From Pseudomonadota bacterium (GTDB lineage: Bacteria; Pseudomonadota; Gammaproteobacteria; Burkholderiales; JABEVD01), in NCBI GenBank assembly GCA_021848705.1, contig JAJZTT010000012.1, positions 1 through 32,658 of the forward strand: 32,658 nucleotides of DNA. The letters run 5' to 3'. The notes under the pieces are model-generated. The model was not told where the DNA came from. It saw only the letters and a program-made list of their open reading frames with translations, and did not search any database. The stretch's first letter is position 1, and the number at the start of each line of letters is the position of its first letter. Of this stretch, positions 23,171-30,815 are shown in pieces. The translations under genes were made by a program, and so were the position numbers.

Positions 23171-25951
23171 ATGCCGAACGAACAGGACGCCAGGGGGAAT
23201 ATAGACAGGCAGCTTATTGCTGCGGGATGGGTCGTGTGTGACGCTGCGAAAGCGAACATCCATGCCTCGAAGGGCGTCGCCATCCGCGAATTCCCCCTGA
23301 AGAATGGTCACGGCTTCGCGGACTATCTTTTCTATCTGGACGGCAAGGCTGCCGGCGTGATCGAGGCGAAAAAGGAAGGCGTCACGCTTTCCGGGGTCGA
23401 AAACCAGTCGGACAAATACACCAAGGGGCTCCCCGACGGGTTGCCGAAATGGCACAATCCGCTCCCCTTTTCCTACCAGTCGACAGGTGCCGAGACCCGC
23501 TTCACGAACGGCATGGATCCCGAGCCGAGATCGAGAAGGGTTTTCTCCTTTCACAGGCCGGAAGTCCTCGCCGAGCTTCTTGAGAAGAAGAATTTTCTCG
23601 AAAATCTCCGGAGCATGCCCAAGCTTGTTACAGAAGGACTCTGGCCCGCCCAGATCCGGGCGATAGAAAATCTCGAAGGTTCGCTGCGGCAAAACAGGCC
23701 CCGCGCCTTGATCCAGATGGCGACCGGCTCCGGAAAAACCTTCACTTCCATCTCGTTCATCTACCGACTGATCAAGTTCGCAGGGGCAAGAAGAATCCTG
23801 TTCCTCGTGGACAGGGGAAACCTCGCAGACCAGACCTTGAAGGAATTCCAGCAGTATTCCTCCCCCTGCAACAATTACAAGTTCACCGAGGAATTCATCG
23901 TCCAGCGGCTCCAGGGCAACACGATAGACACGACGGCGCGGGTCTGTATCTGCACCATCCAGCGCATGTATTCCATGCTGAGGGGCAGGGAGCTCGATCC
24001 TGATCTGGAGGAAGAGTCCATCGACGGGATCGGCAGCCTGTTCAGGCAGCAGGAACCCATCGAATACAATCCGGACATCCCCATCGAGACATTCGACATC
24101 ATCGTCACCGACGAATGCCACCGCTCCATCTACAATCTCTGGGCACAGGTGCTGGAATATTTCGACGCCTACCTCGTCGGCCTCACTGCGACCCCATCGA
24201 AGCAGACATTCGGCTTCTTCAACCGGAACCTCGTGATGGAATACAACCACGAGATGGCCGTGGCGGACGGAGTGAACGTCAACTACGACGTCTACCGGAT
24301 CCGCACCGAGATCACGGAAAAAGGCTCCAAAGTCGAGGCGGGTTTTTCCGTGCAGATCCAGGAGCGCGACACCAGGAAAAAACGCTGGGAGCAACTCGAC
24401 GACGATTTTTCATATGACCCGAACCAGCTCGACCGCGATGTCGTGACCCCTGACCAGATCAGGAAGATCATCCAGACTTACCGCGACAAATTGTTCTCCG
24501 AAATCTTCCCCGGAAGGACGTGGGTGCCCAAGACCCTCATTTTCGCCAAGGACGACGCCCATGCGGAAAACATCGTGGAAATAGTGCGCGAAGTTTTCGA
24601 CAAGGGCAACGACTTCGCCCAGAAGATCACCTACCGAACGACAGGTGCCAGGCCGAAGGATCTCATCAACGAATTCAGGACCAGTCCAATGCCGAGGATT
24701 GCCGTGACCGTCGACATGATCGCCACCGGCACGGACATCAAGGCGGTCGAAGTCGTCATGTTCATGAGGGCGGTGAAATCGAGGGCCTTCTTCGAGCAGA
24801 TGAAGGGAAGAGGCGTCAGGGTGATTTCAAATGACGATCTCCAGAGCGTCACCCCCGATGCGGCATCCAAGGATCATTTCGTCATCGTTGACGCGGTGGG
24901 GGTTTGCGAGCAGGACAAGACCGATTCGCGCCCCATGGAAAGCAAGCCCACGGTGAGCTTCGAAAAACTCATGCAGGCCGTCGCTTTCGGCAATACGGAG
25001 GACGATGTGCTCACCTCTCTGGCGGGAAGGCTTGCCCGGATGGAGCATCGCATGAGCGCTGATGACGACAAGAAAATCCGCGCCATCTCCGGGGGCTTGA
25101 GCATCAAGGATTTGAGCCACGACATCATCGCAGCGTTGAATCCAGACCGTCATATCGAAGAGGCCAAGGCAGATCTGGGCATCCCTCCTGGAGACGACAC
25201 GCCGATTCCGGATGCGGCGCTCGAAGCTGCACGGCAGAAGATCATCATTGAGGCGGTCAAGCCCTTGCACGATCCGGCCTTGCGCGAACTCATCATCGAT
25301 ACCAAAAAGAAGAACGAAGTCGTCATCGACATCGTGAGTTCGGACGAAGTGCTGGAAGCGGGCTTTTCGCAGGATGCGGTCGACCGGGCAAAGGGAATGG
25401 TGAAATCCTTCGAGGAATTCCTGGAAAAGAACAGGGACGAAATCACCGCCCTCCAGGTGCTCTACGGCAAACCCTACAAACATCGGCTATCCTTCGAATC
25501 GGTGAAGGAACTCGCCGACAGGATCGAGGCGCCGCCCTACCTCTGGAACGAGTCGCAGCTCTGGAACGCCTATGCCGCGCTGGAAAAATCGAAGGTCAAA
25601 GGGGCCTCCGGCAAACGCATTCTCACCGACCTCGTTTCCCTGGTGCGTTTCGCGATCCACCAGGAAAACGAGTTGATTCCCTTCCCCGAGAAAGTGGATG
25701 CGAACTTCAGGGCGTGGCTGGCAAGCTTGCCTGCGCCCGAAGGGCAGTCAGGTCGGATGCCTTTCACGCCTGAACAAATGCACTGGCTGGAAATGATCCG
25801 CGACCACATTGCGGCGAACCTCGGAATCGAGCCGGAAGATTTCGAATACGCGCCCTTCTCGCAGCAGGGCGGACTGGGCCGCGTGCATCAGCTTTTCGGC
25901 GAAAAGCTGAATGACATCATCGAAGAATTGAACGAAAGTTTGGCGGCATGA
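23171..25951 (+). CDS. hsdR: Type I restriction enzyme R subunit (EcoEI-like)
   Basis: This is the ATP-dependent translocase/endonuclease subunit of a type I R-M complex; it needs HsdM and HsdS to recognise DNA and cuts unmodified DNA. TTGAGGC precedes the ATG. The N-terminal nuclease has GHGFADYLFYLDGKAAGVIEAKKEG (PD-(D/E)XK, residues about 43-68). Helicase motifs are QMATGSGKTFTS (Walker A), DIIVTDECHRS (DECH box) and GLTATP, followed by motif VI FEQMKGRGVRVI. The C-terminus FTPEQMHWLEMIRDHIAANLGIEPEDFEYAPF matches the EcoEI R C-terminal domain, pointing to a type IB-like system. At 926 residues the length is reasonable for this subgroup. The stop overlaps hsdS as ATGA. Confidence 0.95.
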   Translation: MPNEQDARGNIDRQLIAAGWVVCDAAKANIHASKGVAIREFPLKNGHGFADYLFYLDGKAAGVIEAKKEGVTLSGVENQSDKYTKGLPDGLPKWHNPLPFSYQSTGAETRFTNGMDPEPRSRRVFSFHRPEVLAELLEKKNFLENLRSMPKLVTEGLWPAQIRAIENLEGSLRQNRPRALIQMATGSGKTFTSISFIYRLIKFAGARRILFLVDRGNLADQTLKEFQQYSSPCNNYKFTEEFIVQRLQGNTIDTTARVCICTIQRMYSMLRGRELDPDLEEESIDGIGSLFRQQEPIEYNPDIPIETFDIIVTDECHRSIYNLWAQVLEYFDAYLVGLTATPSKQTFGFFNRNLVMEYNHEMAVADGVNVNYDVYRIRTEITEKGSKVEAGFSVQIQERDTRKKRWEQLDDDFSYDPNQLDRDVVTPDQIRKIIQTYRDKLFSEIFPGRTWVPKTLIFAKDDAHAENIVEIVREVFDKGNDFAQKITYRTTGARPKDLINEFRTSPMPRIAVTVDMIATGTDIKAVEVVMFMRAVKSRAFFEQMKGRGVRVISNDDLQSVTPDAASKDHFVIVDAVGVCEQDKTDSRPMESKPTVSFEKLMQAVAFGNTEDDVLTSLAGRLARMEHRMSADDDKKIRAISGGLSIKDLSHDIIAALNPDRHIEEAKADLGIPPGDDTPIPDAALEAARQKIIIEAVKPLHDPALRELIIDTKKKNEVVIDIVSSDEVLEAGFSQDAVDRAKGMVKSFEEFLEKNRDEITALQVLYGKPYKHRLSFESVKELADRIEAPPYLWNESQLWNAYAALEKSKVKGASGKRILTDLVSLVRFAIHQENELIPFPEKVDANFRAWLASLPAPEGQSGRMPFTPEQMHWLEMIRDHIAANLGIEPEDFEYAPFSQQGGLGRVHQLFGEKLNDIIEELNESLAA

Positions 25952-27381
25952 GCGTAGTTAGAGAAAGTCATGGAATCCCTGAAACCTGGCAACTGGTACC
26001 ACTGAAAGAACTCGGTGTGTGGTCGGGCGGAGGCACTCCGTCAAAAGCCAAACCGGAGTTCTGGTCGAACGGCTCCATTCCTTGGGTTTCACCCAAGGAT
26101 ATGAAGACGGACCACATTACCGACAGTGAGGATCACATCACCTGGGCTGCTGTTGAAGGTTCAGCAACTAAGTTGATTCCAGCAGGCTCAGTGCTGCTCG
26201 TTACTCGAAGCGGAATTCTGAGTCACACACTTCCCGTAGCGATTACCACCATTCCGGTGACGGTCAACCAGGATTTGAAGACAATCACGCCAAAAGTTGG
26301 AGTTTTGCCCGAGTATGTGGCATGGGCGCTTCGTTGTTTTGCTCGCGAGGTACTGAATACCTGCTCAAAGCAGGGGACCACAGTTGCTAGTATCGAGACG
26401 ACGGCCCTACATCGTTTCGAGATTCCAGTCGCCCCCCTCGACCAGCAAAAACTCATCGTCGAAGAAATCGAAAAGCAGTTCTCTCGCCTCGACGAAGCCG
26501 TCGCCAACCTGAAGCGCGTCAAGGCCAACCTCAAACGTTACAGGGCGTCCGTCCTGAAAGCCGCAGTTGAAGGCCGCCTCGTTGAACTTGAGGCCGAACT
26601 CGCCCGCCGTGAAGGCTGTAGTTATGAGACAGGCGAACAGCTCCTTCAACGTATCCTCATCGAGCGCCGTGAAAAATGGTCCGGCCGCGGAAAATACAAG
26701 GAACCCGCCGCGCCCGATATATCCAATTTGCCCGAATTGCCCGAGGGGTGGGTGTGGGCAACCTATGAACAAGTCAGTCGTCTACAATTGGGACGCCAAC
26801 GTGCACCGAAGTATCATTCAGGTCCGAATATGCGCCCGTATCTTCGGGTCCAGAATGTATTTGAGGACCGGATCGACCTCTCCGATGTGATGGAAATGGA
26901 TTTTCCGCCCGATGATTTTGCGAAGTATCAACTTAACCCAGGCGATCTGCTCCTAAACGAGGGCCAAAGTCCCGAACTTTTGGGGCGCCCAGCAATATAT
27001 CGCGGTGAATTGCCCGGTAGTTGTTTCACAAATACGCTAATTCGATTCCAAGCGATTGAGGGTATCAGAGTGGAATTTGCCCTTTTGGTTAGCAGAAACA
27101 ATATGCACGCAGGGCGCTTTGTTGATGAAGGCACGATTACAACAAATATTGCACACTTGAGCATAGGCAGGCTTGCAAAAGTTGAGTTTCCTCTGCCGCC
27201 TTTTGCCGAGCAACTCCGCATCGTCGCCGAGGTCGACTGCCGCCTCTCACTTCTACGCGAAACCGAAGCACAGGTGGACGCCAATCTCAAGCGCGCCGAA
27301 AAACTCAAGCAGGCCATCCTGAGTCGCGCATTTTCCGGAGGGCTTGTTCCGGGAGGAGAAATTCGGGAAGGCGCTGCCTGA
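25948..27381 (+). CDS. hsdS: Type I restriction-modification specificity subunit S
   Basis: HsdS recognises the bipartite DNA target for both methylation and cleavage. The 477 residues show the two-repeat design. TRD1 covers about residues 5-160 (IPETWQLVPLKELGVWSGGGTPSKAKPEFW). The central conserved helices are PVAPLDQQKLIVEEIEKQFSRLDEAVANLKRVKANLKRYRASVLKAAVEGRL. TRD2 covers about residues 265-420 (LPEGWVWATYEQVSRLQLGRQRAPKYH), followed by distal helices PLPPFAEQLRIVAEVDCRLSLLRETEAQVDANLKRAEKLKQAILSRAFSGGL. It overlaps hsdR by ATGA. The TRD stretches look more AT-rich than the conserved helices, as expected for exchanged specificity segments. The target sequence cannot be read from this. 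Confidence 0.93.
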   Translation: MSVVRESHGIPETWQLVPLKELGVWSGGGTPSKAKPEFWSNGSIPWVSPKDMKTDHITDSEDHITWAAVEGSATKLIPAGSVLLVTRSGILSHTLPVAITTIPVTVNQDLKTITPKVGVLPEYVAWALRCFAREVLNTCSKQGTTVASIETTALHRFEIPVAPLDQQKLIVEEIEKQFSRLDEAVANLKRVKANLKRYRASVLKAAVEGRLVELEAELARREGCSYETGEQLLQRILIERREKWSGRGKYKEPAAPDISNLPELPEGWVWATYEQVSRLQLGRQRAPKYHSGPNMRPYLRVQNVFEDRIDLSDVMEMDFPPDDFAKYQLNPGDLLLNEGQSPELLGRPAIYRGELPGSCFTNTLIRFQAIEGIRVEFALLVSRNNMHAGRFVDEGTITTNIAHLSIGRLAKVEFPLPPFAEQLRIVAEVDCRLSLLRETEAQVDANLKRAEKLKQAILSRAFSGGLVPGGEIREGAA

Positions 27382-27383
27382 CC

Positions 27384-28112
27384 TTGGAAATCGTCGAAAT
27401 ACTGGGGCGTTCGCAACAGGGAATCACCAAACCCTTCATCTGCCGGGCAGAGGATGGCCTTGTCTATTTCGTCAAGGGGCCTGGTGGCGGTGCGCGTAGC
27501 CTGATCTGCGAATGGATTGCGGGCCAGTTGGGCCGTATGCTGGGACTTCCCATCGCGCCTTTCGTGATCGTCGAAATTCCGCAAGAATTGCTGACTTTTG
27601 CCATGAGGAATGATCTGTCCGAACTGGGAACGGGCAAGGCGTTTGGATCGCGCAAAATGGCTGTAGTCGAATTGTCTGCATCTCATGTCGATTATGTGCC
27701 GGAAGAAACGCGGAGAGATGTGCTGGCTTTCGATTGGTGGGTGCGCAACGGTGACCGTACTCTCGGCGAAGCCGGCGGAAATCCCAACCTGTTTTGGGAT
27801 GTCGAATCTGATGGTCTTGTGGTCTTGGACCATAATCAGGCTTTCGACAGGGAATTTTCGGCAGAAGCTTTTGCCGCTACCCATGCTTTTCGGGATCAAT
27901 TCGGCACGATTTCCGGGGACTGGATTTTGCAGCAAGAGTACCGGAGCCGCTTCGAAAATGTGATGACAGCCTGGCAATCGATCTGCGATACTGTCCCACC
28001 CGACTGGTGGTTTGTCGATGTGGAAAGAACGGTGCCGACCGATTTCAACCTTGATGAAACGCATCAAATGCTGCTGCGCTGCCTGGCCGACGGGTTCTGG
28101 AGTTTGAGATGA
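27384..28112 (+). CDS. HipA-like kinase domain protein (HipA_2 type)
   Basis: This 242-residue protein has a minimal HipA/PI3K-like kinase core. It starts at TTG, two bases after the hsdS stop. Visible are KPFICRAEDGLVYFVKG (Lys31 as the likely ATP lysine), SLICEWIAGQLGRMLGLPIAPF, AFDWWVRNGDRTLGEAGGNPNLFWD (catalytic Asp124 in NGDR, Asn near 133-135) and LVVLDHNQAFD (Asp149, metal-binding). The spacing fits the HipA-like kinases listed in Pfam as HipA_2, which are about half the length of true HipA and lack its N-terminal subdomain. No HipB-like antitoxin is adjacent; the partner is instead the DUF3037 gene, overlapping by ATGA. The substrate is unknown, and a defence or toxin role is an inference. 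Confidence 0.8.
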   Translation: MEIVEILGRSQQGITKPFICRAEDGLVYFVKGPGGGARSLICEWIAGQLGRMLGLPIAPFVIVEIPQELLTFAMRNDLSELGTGKAFGSRKMAVVELSASHVDYVPEETRRDVLAFDWWVRNGDRTLGEAGGNPNLFWDVESDGLVVLDHNQAFDREFSAEAFAATHAFRDQFGTISGDWILQQEYRSRFENVMTAWQSICDTVPPDWWFVDVERTVPTDFNLDETHQMLLRCLADGFWSLR

Positions 28113-28951
28113 GAAGGATTCCCTGCCTTTATTCGATTGTACGTTTTGCCCCTTTCGTGGAAACGGGCGAGTTCGCCAACGTGGGCGTGATCATGATCGC
28201 CCCTGAGCAACGGTTTTTCGAATTCAGACTTCTCATTCAGCGTCATTCGCGGATCACCCATTTCTTCGAGCAACTGGACGCCGGGGTCTACAAAGCCACG
28301 ATGCGCAATCTCGAGGAGGAATTGAACCGGGTGGCGGGTGTGCTGCGCCGCCATGGTTTCGACAAGCGGCTCAAGGCAAACGATGTCGAGTTCGCCAAAA
28401 ACCTGTTTGCCGAAGTCATTCGTCCCAGGGAGACCATCATCAAGTTTGGCGAGCCAAGGGTTGTTTTGACTGAAGACATGAAAGCGACCTTGGAAGAGCT
28501 TTATGGCTTTTATGTGGAGCGCAATTTCGCGACCCGCGAATATCAGGAAGCGGTGCTGGAGCGGGGAATGCGGAAATGGCTGAGTCAGGCCGGAATCATC
28601 GAGCGTTTTACCCGCCAGGATATCGGCGACGAGGAGTACCATGTCGCATTTCCTTTCGTGGAACGCAGTGAACTGAACCCGGTGAAGGCGATCAAGCCTT
28701 TGCATCTGGCGCATGATCAGCCCAGCAAGATTCTCGATCATGGGGGGCAATGGCTCTTCCGCCTGGAACAGCTCAAGCGCCGCAAGCAACTGCCGGGGAA
28801 GATCCTGATTGCGGTCAGGGGGCCAGACGAAGATGGGGCAAGAGAGCGCGCTTACAAGGAAATCTTCGACAGCCTGGAAAACTCCGGAGTCACCGTGCTT
28901 CCCTACGCCGACAGGGAGCAAATTCTCGACTTTGCGTCGAAAGCGGCCTGA
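28109..28951 (+). CDS. DUF3037 family protein
   Basis: This 280-residue cytoplasmic protein starts in an ATGA overlap with the HipA-like kinase. The opening MRRIPCLYSIVRFAPFVETGEFANVGVIMIAPEQRFFEFRL is the DUF3037 signature: an SIVRF strand, then E-F-x-N-V-G-V. The middle is charged and helical, and the C-terminal 100 or so residues (GQWLFRLEQLKRRKQLPGKILIAVRGPDEDGARERAYKEIFDSLENSGVTVLPYADREQILDFA) form an alternating strand-helix pattern. The biochemical function of DUF3037 is unknown to me, but I recall it being frequently encoded next to HipA_2 kinases, so it is probably the functional partner (antitoxin, substrate or sensor). The end of the gene abuts a truncated AlbA_2-type fragment. Confidence 0.78.
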   Translation: MRRIPCLYSIVRFAPFVETGEFANVGVIMIAPEQRFFEFRLLIQRHSRITHFFEQLDAGVYKATMRNLEEELNRVAGVLRRHGFDKRLKANDVEFAKNLFAEVIRPRETIIKFGEPRVVLTEDMKATLEELYGFYVERNFATREYQEAVLERGMRKWLSQAGIIERFTRQDIGDEEYHVAFPFVERSELNPVKAIKPLHLAHDQPSKILDHGGQWLFRLEQLKRRKQLPGKILIAVRGPDEDGARERAYKEIFDSLENSGVTVLPYADREQILDFASKAA

Positions 28952-29382
28952 TCTTCCTCTGCTGGCTTGAAAAGGCCGGCGGACATGGCCGGGGAACTCG
29001 CTACCGCTGGCCCAAGGGAGGCATTGGGGATTTGTTCGAAGGTGACGTCGATGAGGTTGAAAGCTCCGAACATAACGGCGAAAGCTCCGAACATAACGGC
29101 GAAAGCTCCGAACATTCGGAGGCCGAACAACAATTGCTGGCCATCGCTGCACCGATCAGGGAAAAAGCGAGGGTTACCAGGGCATCGATGGAAGAGGCGA
29201 TCCTTGCGCTATGTTCAAATGACTGGCGAACGATGCGAACATTGGCCGAACTCCTCGGAAGGGAGTCGGATTCCCTGCGCAACCATTACATCAACCCTAT
29301 GCTGAGAGACGGCCGTCTGGTTGCCCGGGTGCCCGGCAATCCGAACCATCCAAATCAAGCCTACAAAACGAAACCGGAATGA
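28948..29382 (+). pseudogene. C-terminal remnant of an AlbA_2-type (RNA/ATP-binding) protein
   Basis: From the DUF3037 stop onwards the frame reads LIFLCWLEKAGGHGRGTRYRWPKGG, then three ESSEH repeats, then LLAIAAPIREKARVTRASMEEAILALCSNDWRTMRTLAELLGRESDSLRNHYINPMLRDGRLVARVPGNPNHPNQAYKTK. This is the winged-helix tail of AlbA_2/Schlafen-type ATP-binding proteins, which often sit in type I R-M loci. The N-terminal AlbA_2 and ATP-binding regions are missing, and there is no convincing start codon: upstream codons in this frame are a shadow of DUF3037, and only CTG or TTG are available. It is most likely a fragment left when the HipA-like/DUF3037 pair replaced the 5' part. It could be expressed as a small DNA-binding protein from a TTG. 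Confidence 0.6.
29059..29121 (+). repeat. Three tandem 21-bp repeats (ESSEH heptads)
   Basis: GAAAGCTCCGAACATAACGGC occurs twice exactly and a third time with a changed end (ATTCGGAG). It encodes ESSEHNG-ESSEHNG-ESSEHSE. As I recall, similar SSEH repeats are a hallmark of the linker in AlbA_2-type proteins, so this is coding rather than CRISPR-like. Confidence 0.9.
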
Positions 29383-29487
29383 ACGCATCCAACATCGTCC
29401 AAATTTCCGGAATCTTCTGCCACGCCGGTTCTTTCCGCAATGCGCGTTTCGCGGAAATTCGTGATTCCTGAATTGTGAATACCTTAT

Positions 29488-29509
29488 TTCGCTATTCGCG
29501 AATAGCGAA
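29488..29509. promoter_or_regulatory. 22-bp perfect palindrome, probable operator
   Basis: TTCGCTATTCG-CGAATAGCGAA is a perfect 22-bp palindrome five bases upstream of a -35 hexamer. A second partial copy of the core (TATCGCGAATA) lies at about 29548-29557, near the predicted transcription start. The layout suggests autoregulation by the winged-helix protein encoded next. Confidence 0.7.
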
Positions 29510-29513
29510 TATG

Positions 29514-29542
29514 TTGAATAATCAATTATCAAGTGTTATTCT
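29514..29542 (+). promoter_or_regulatory. Predicted promoter of the winged-helix/nucleotidyltransferase pair
   Basis: TTGAAT (-35), 17 bp and TATTCT (-10) in AT-rich DNA lie 32 bases before the chosen ATG. The 22-bp palindrome flanks it upstream and a CGCGAATA half-site flanks it downstream. This internal promoter would let the pair and hsdM be expressed without hsdR. Confidence 0.55.
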
Positions 29543-29574
29543 TATATATCGCGAATACACATGAAGTCCATGTC

Positions 29575-30108
29575 ATGCGCCGTGCCGTCAACAAACAACC
29601 CGTCCTCAAGGCGCAGGATTTTTACCTGCTGCTGGCGCTGCTCGCCCGTCGGGGCGAAGCGATGTCATATCCTGAGCTGGCCGCTTTTTCCGGGCTTTCG
29701 ATATCCGAGGTGCATGGTGCGCTGAAACGCGCCGAGCAGGCGCGGTTGCTGGCGTTTGTCGACAAGCAGCCGAGCGTCATCATCCCTGCGTTCAGGGATT
29801 TTTTGCTTTATGGGGCGCGCTATGCTTTTCCCGCATTGCGCGGCTCGATGGTGGGCGGTGTGCCCACGGCCTATGCGGCTGCGCCGCTCAATGCCCTGAT
29901 TGCGCCGTCGGCCGATCCGGTTCCCGTATGGCCGTATGCGGAAGGCAGTGTGCGGGGCATTGCGTTGATACCGCTTTATCCCAGCGCGCCGGCGGCAGCG
30001 CTACGAAGCCCTGCGTTGTATGAAAATCTGGCGTTGTTTGATGCCTTGCGCGTGGGCAATGCGCGCGAGCGTAACTTTGCCGAGAAACTGTTCAAGGAGC
30101 GGTTGTGA
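29575..30108 (+). CDS. Winged-helix-like protein paired with a nucleotidyltransferase
   Basis: The start is the ATG at 29575 (MRRAVNKQPVLKAQDFYLLLALLARRGEAMSYPELAAFSGLSISEVHGALKRAEQARLLAF), 177 residues; the ORF-track ATG 14 codons earlier lies within the promoter. Residues about 10-60 form a winged helix-turn-helix of MarR/Lrp-like layout. The remainder (DFLLYGARYAFPALRGSMVGGVPTAYAAAPL... NAREREFAEKLF-like ending) has no assignment from me. The stop overlaps the GTG start of the nucleotidyltransferase gene. The pair resembles in plan the AbiEi/AbiEii type (wHTH antitoxin-repressor plus nucleotidyltransferase toxin), though the C-terminal part is not recognisably AbiEi. Codon use is richer in T and TTG than in hsdR and hsdM, suggesting a separate origin. 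Confidence 0.72.
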   Translation: MRRAVNKQPVLKAQDFYLLLALLARRGEAMSYPELAAFSGLSISEVHGALKRAEQARLLAFVDKQPSVIIPAFRDFLLYGARYAFPALRGSMVGGVPTAYAAAPLNALIAPSADPVPVWPYAEGSVRGIALIPLYPSAPAAALRSPALYENLALFDALRVGNARERNFAEKLFKERL

Positions 30109-30815
30109 ATCCGCGCGACCCCAATATCCAGTTGCTGGAGGTTGTGGCGCATGCGTTGGATGAATTGTGCGAAGAACTGCTGTTTGTGGGCGGATGTGCG
30201 GTCGGCTTGTTGTGCACTTCGCCGAGTGCTGCACCTGCCCGTGTGACGTATGACGTGGATGTAGTGGCAGAGGTGCTTGCGTTATCGGCTTACCATGCGC
30301 TGGAGGAAAAATTCGCGGCACGCGGTTTTGTTCGCGATATGTCGCTGGATGCGCCTATCTGCCGCTGGCGTTTTGGTGAACTGGAAGTTGATCTGATGCC
30401 GACGGACGAACGGGTACTGGGTTTTGCCAACCGTTGGTATCCCCTGGCGAATAAGAGTGCTGCGCGCATGAAGCTTCCGAGCGGCAGGCAGATCAGGCTT
30501 ATTTCCGCCCCGGCGTTTTTGGCGACCAAGCTGGAGGCATTTGCCACGCGCGGTCATGGCGATATGATGTCCAGCCATGATTTCGAGGACATCATCAATA
30601 TTCTGGATGGGCGCCCGGAAATCGTGGATGAAGTGGCCCTTGCGGGGGGAGAACTGGCGGAGTATCTGGTGACCTGTTTTGGCGACATCGCACGCCATCG
30701 CGATTTTGAAAATACCTTGCCGGGACTGATTGAATTTGATGAGTTATATGAAGAAAGAGTGTGGCGGGTGCGTGAACGGATCAATGCAATTACAAGGATA
30801 AGAAATAATGAATAG
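30105..30815 (+). CDS. Polymerase-beta-fold nucleotidyltransferase (AbiEii-like)
   Basis: This 236-residue protein starts at a GTG overlapping the upstream stop. The nucleotidyltransferase core is readable: LLFVGGCAVGLL (GG at 29-30), TYDVDVVAE (Asp50 and Asp52 as the DxD metal pair) and GELEVDLMPTD (Asp96 as the third carboxylate). Next comes SAPAFLATKLEAFATRGHGDMMSSHDFEDIINILDGR, which matches the lysine/helix region of AbiEii-type enzymes. The family transfers nucleotides to RNA, tRNA or protein; AbiEii/MenT members act as toxins controlled by a wHTH partner. Here the partner would be the preceding gene. The 3' end overlaps hsdM by 8 bp. All catalytic residues appear intact. Confidence 0.8.
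   Translation: MNPRDPNIQLLEVVAHALDELCEELLFVGGCAVGLLCTSPSAAPARVTYDVDVVAEVLALSAYHALEEKFAARGFVRDMSLDAPICRWRFGELEVDLMPTDERVLGFANRWYPLANKSAARMKLPSGRQIRLISAPAFLATKLEAFATRGHGDMMSSHDFEDIINILDGRPEIVDEVALAGGELAEYLVTCFGDIARHRDFENTLPGLIEFDELYEERVWRVRERINAITRIRNNE

Noticed and set aside
29059-29121. Short CRISPR-like array
   Set aside because: The 21-bp units are directly adjacent with no spacers and encode an in-frame protein repeat.
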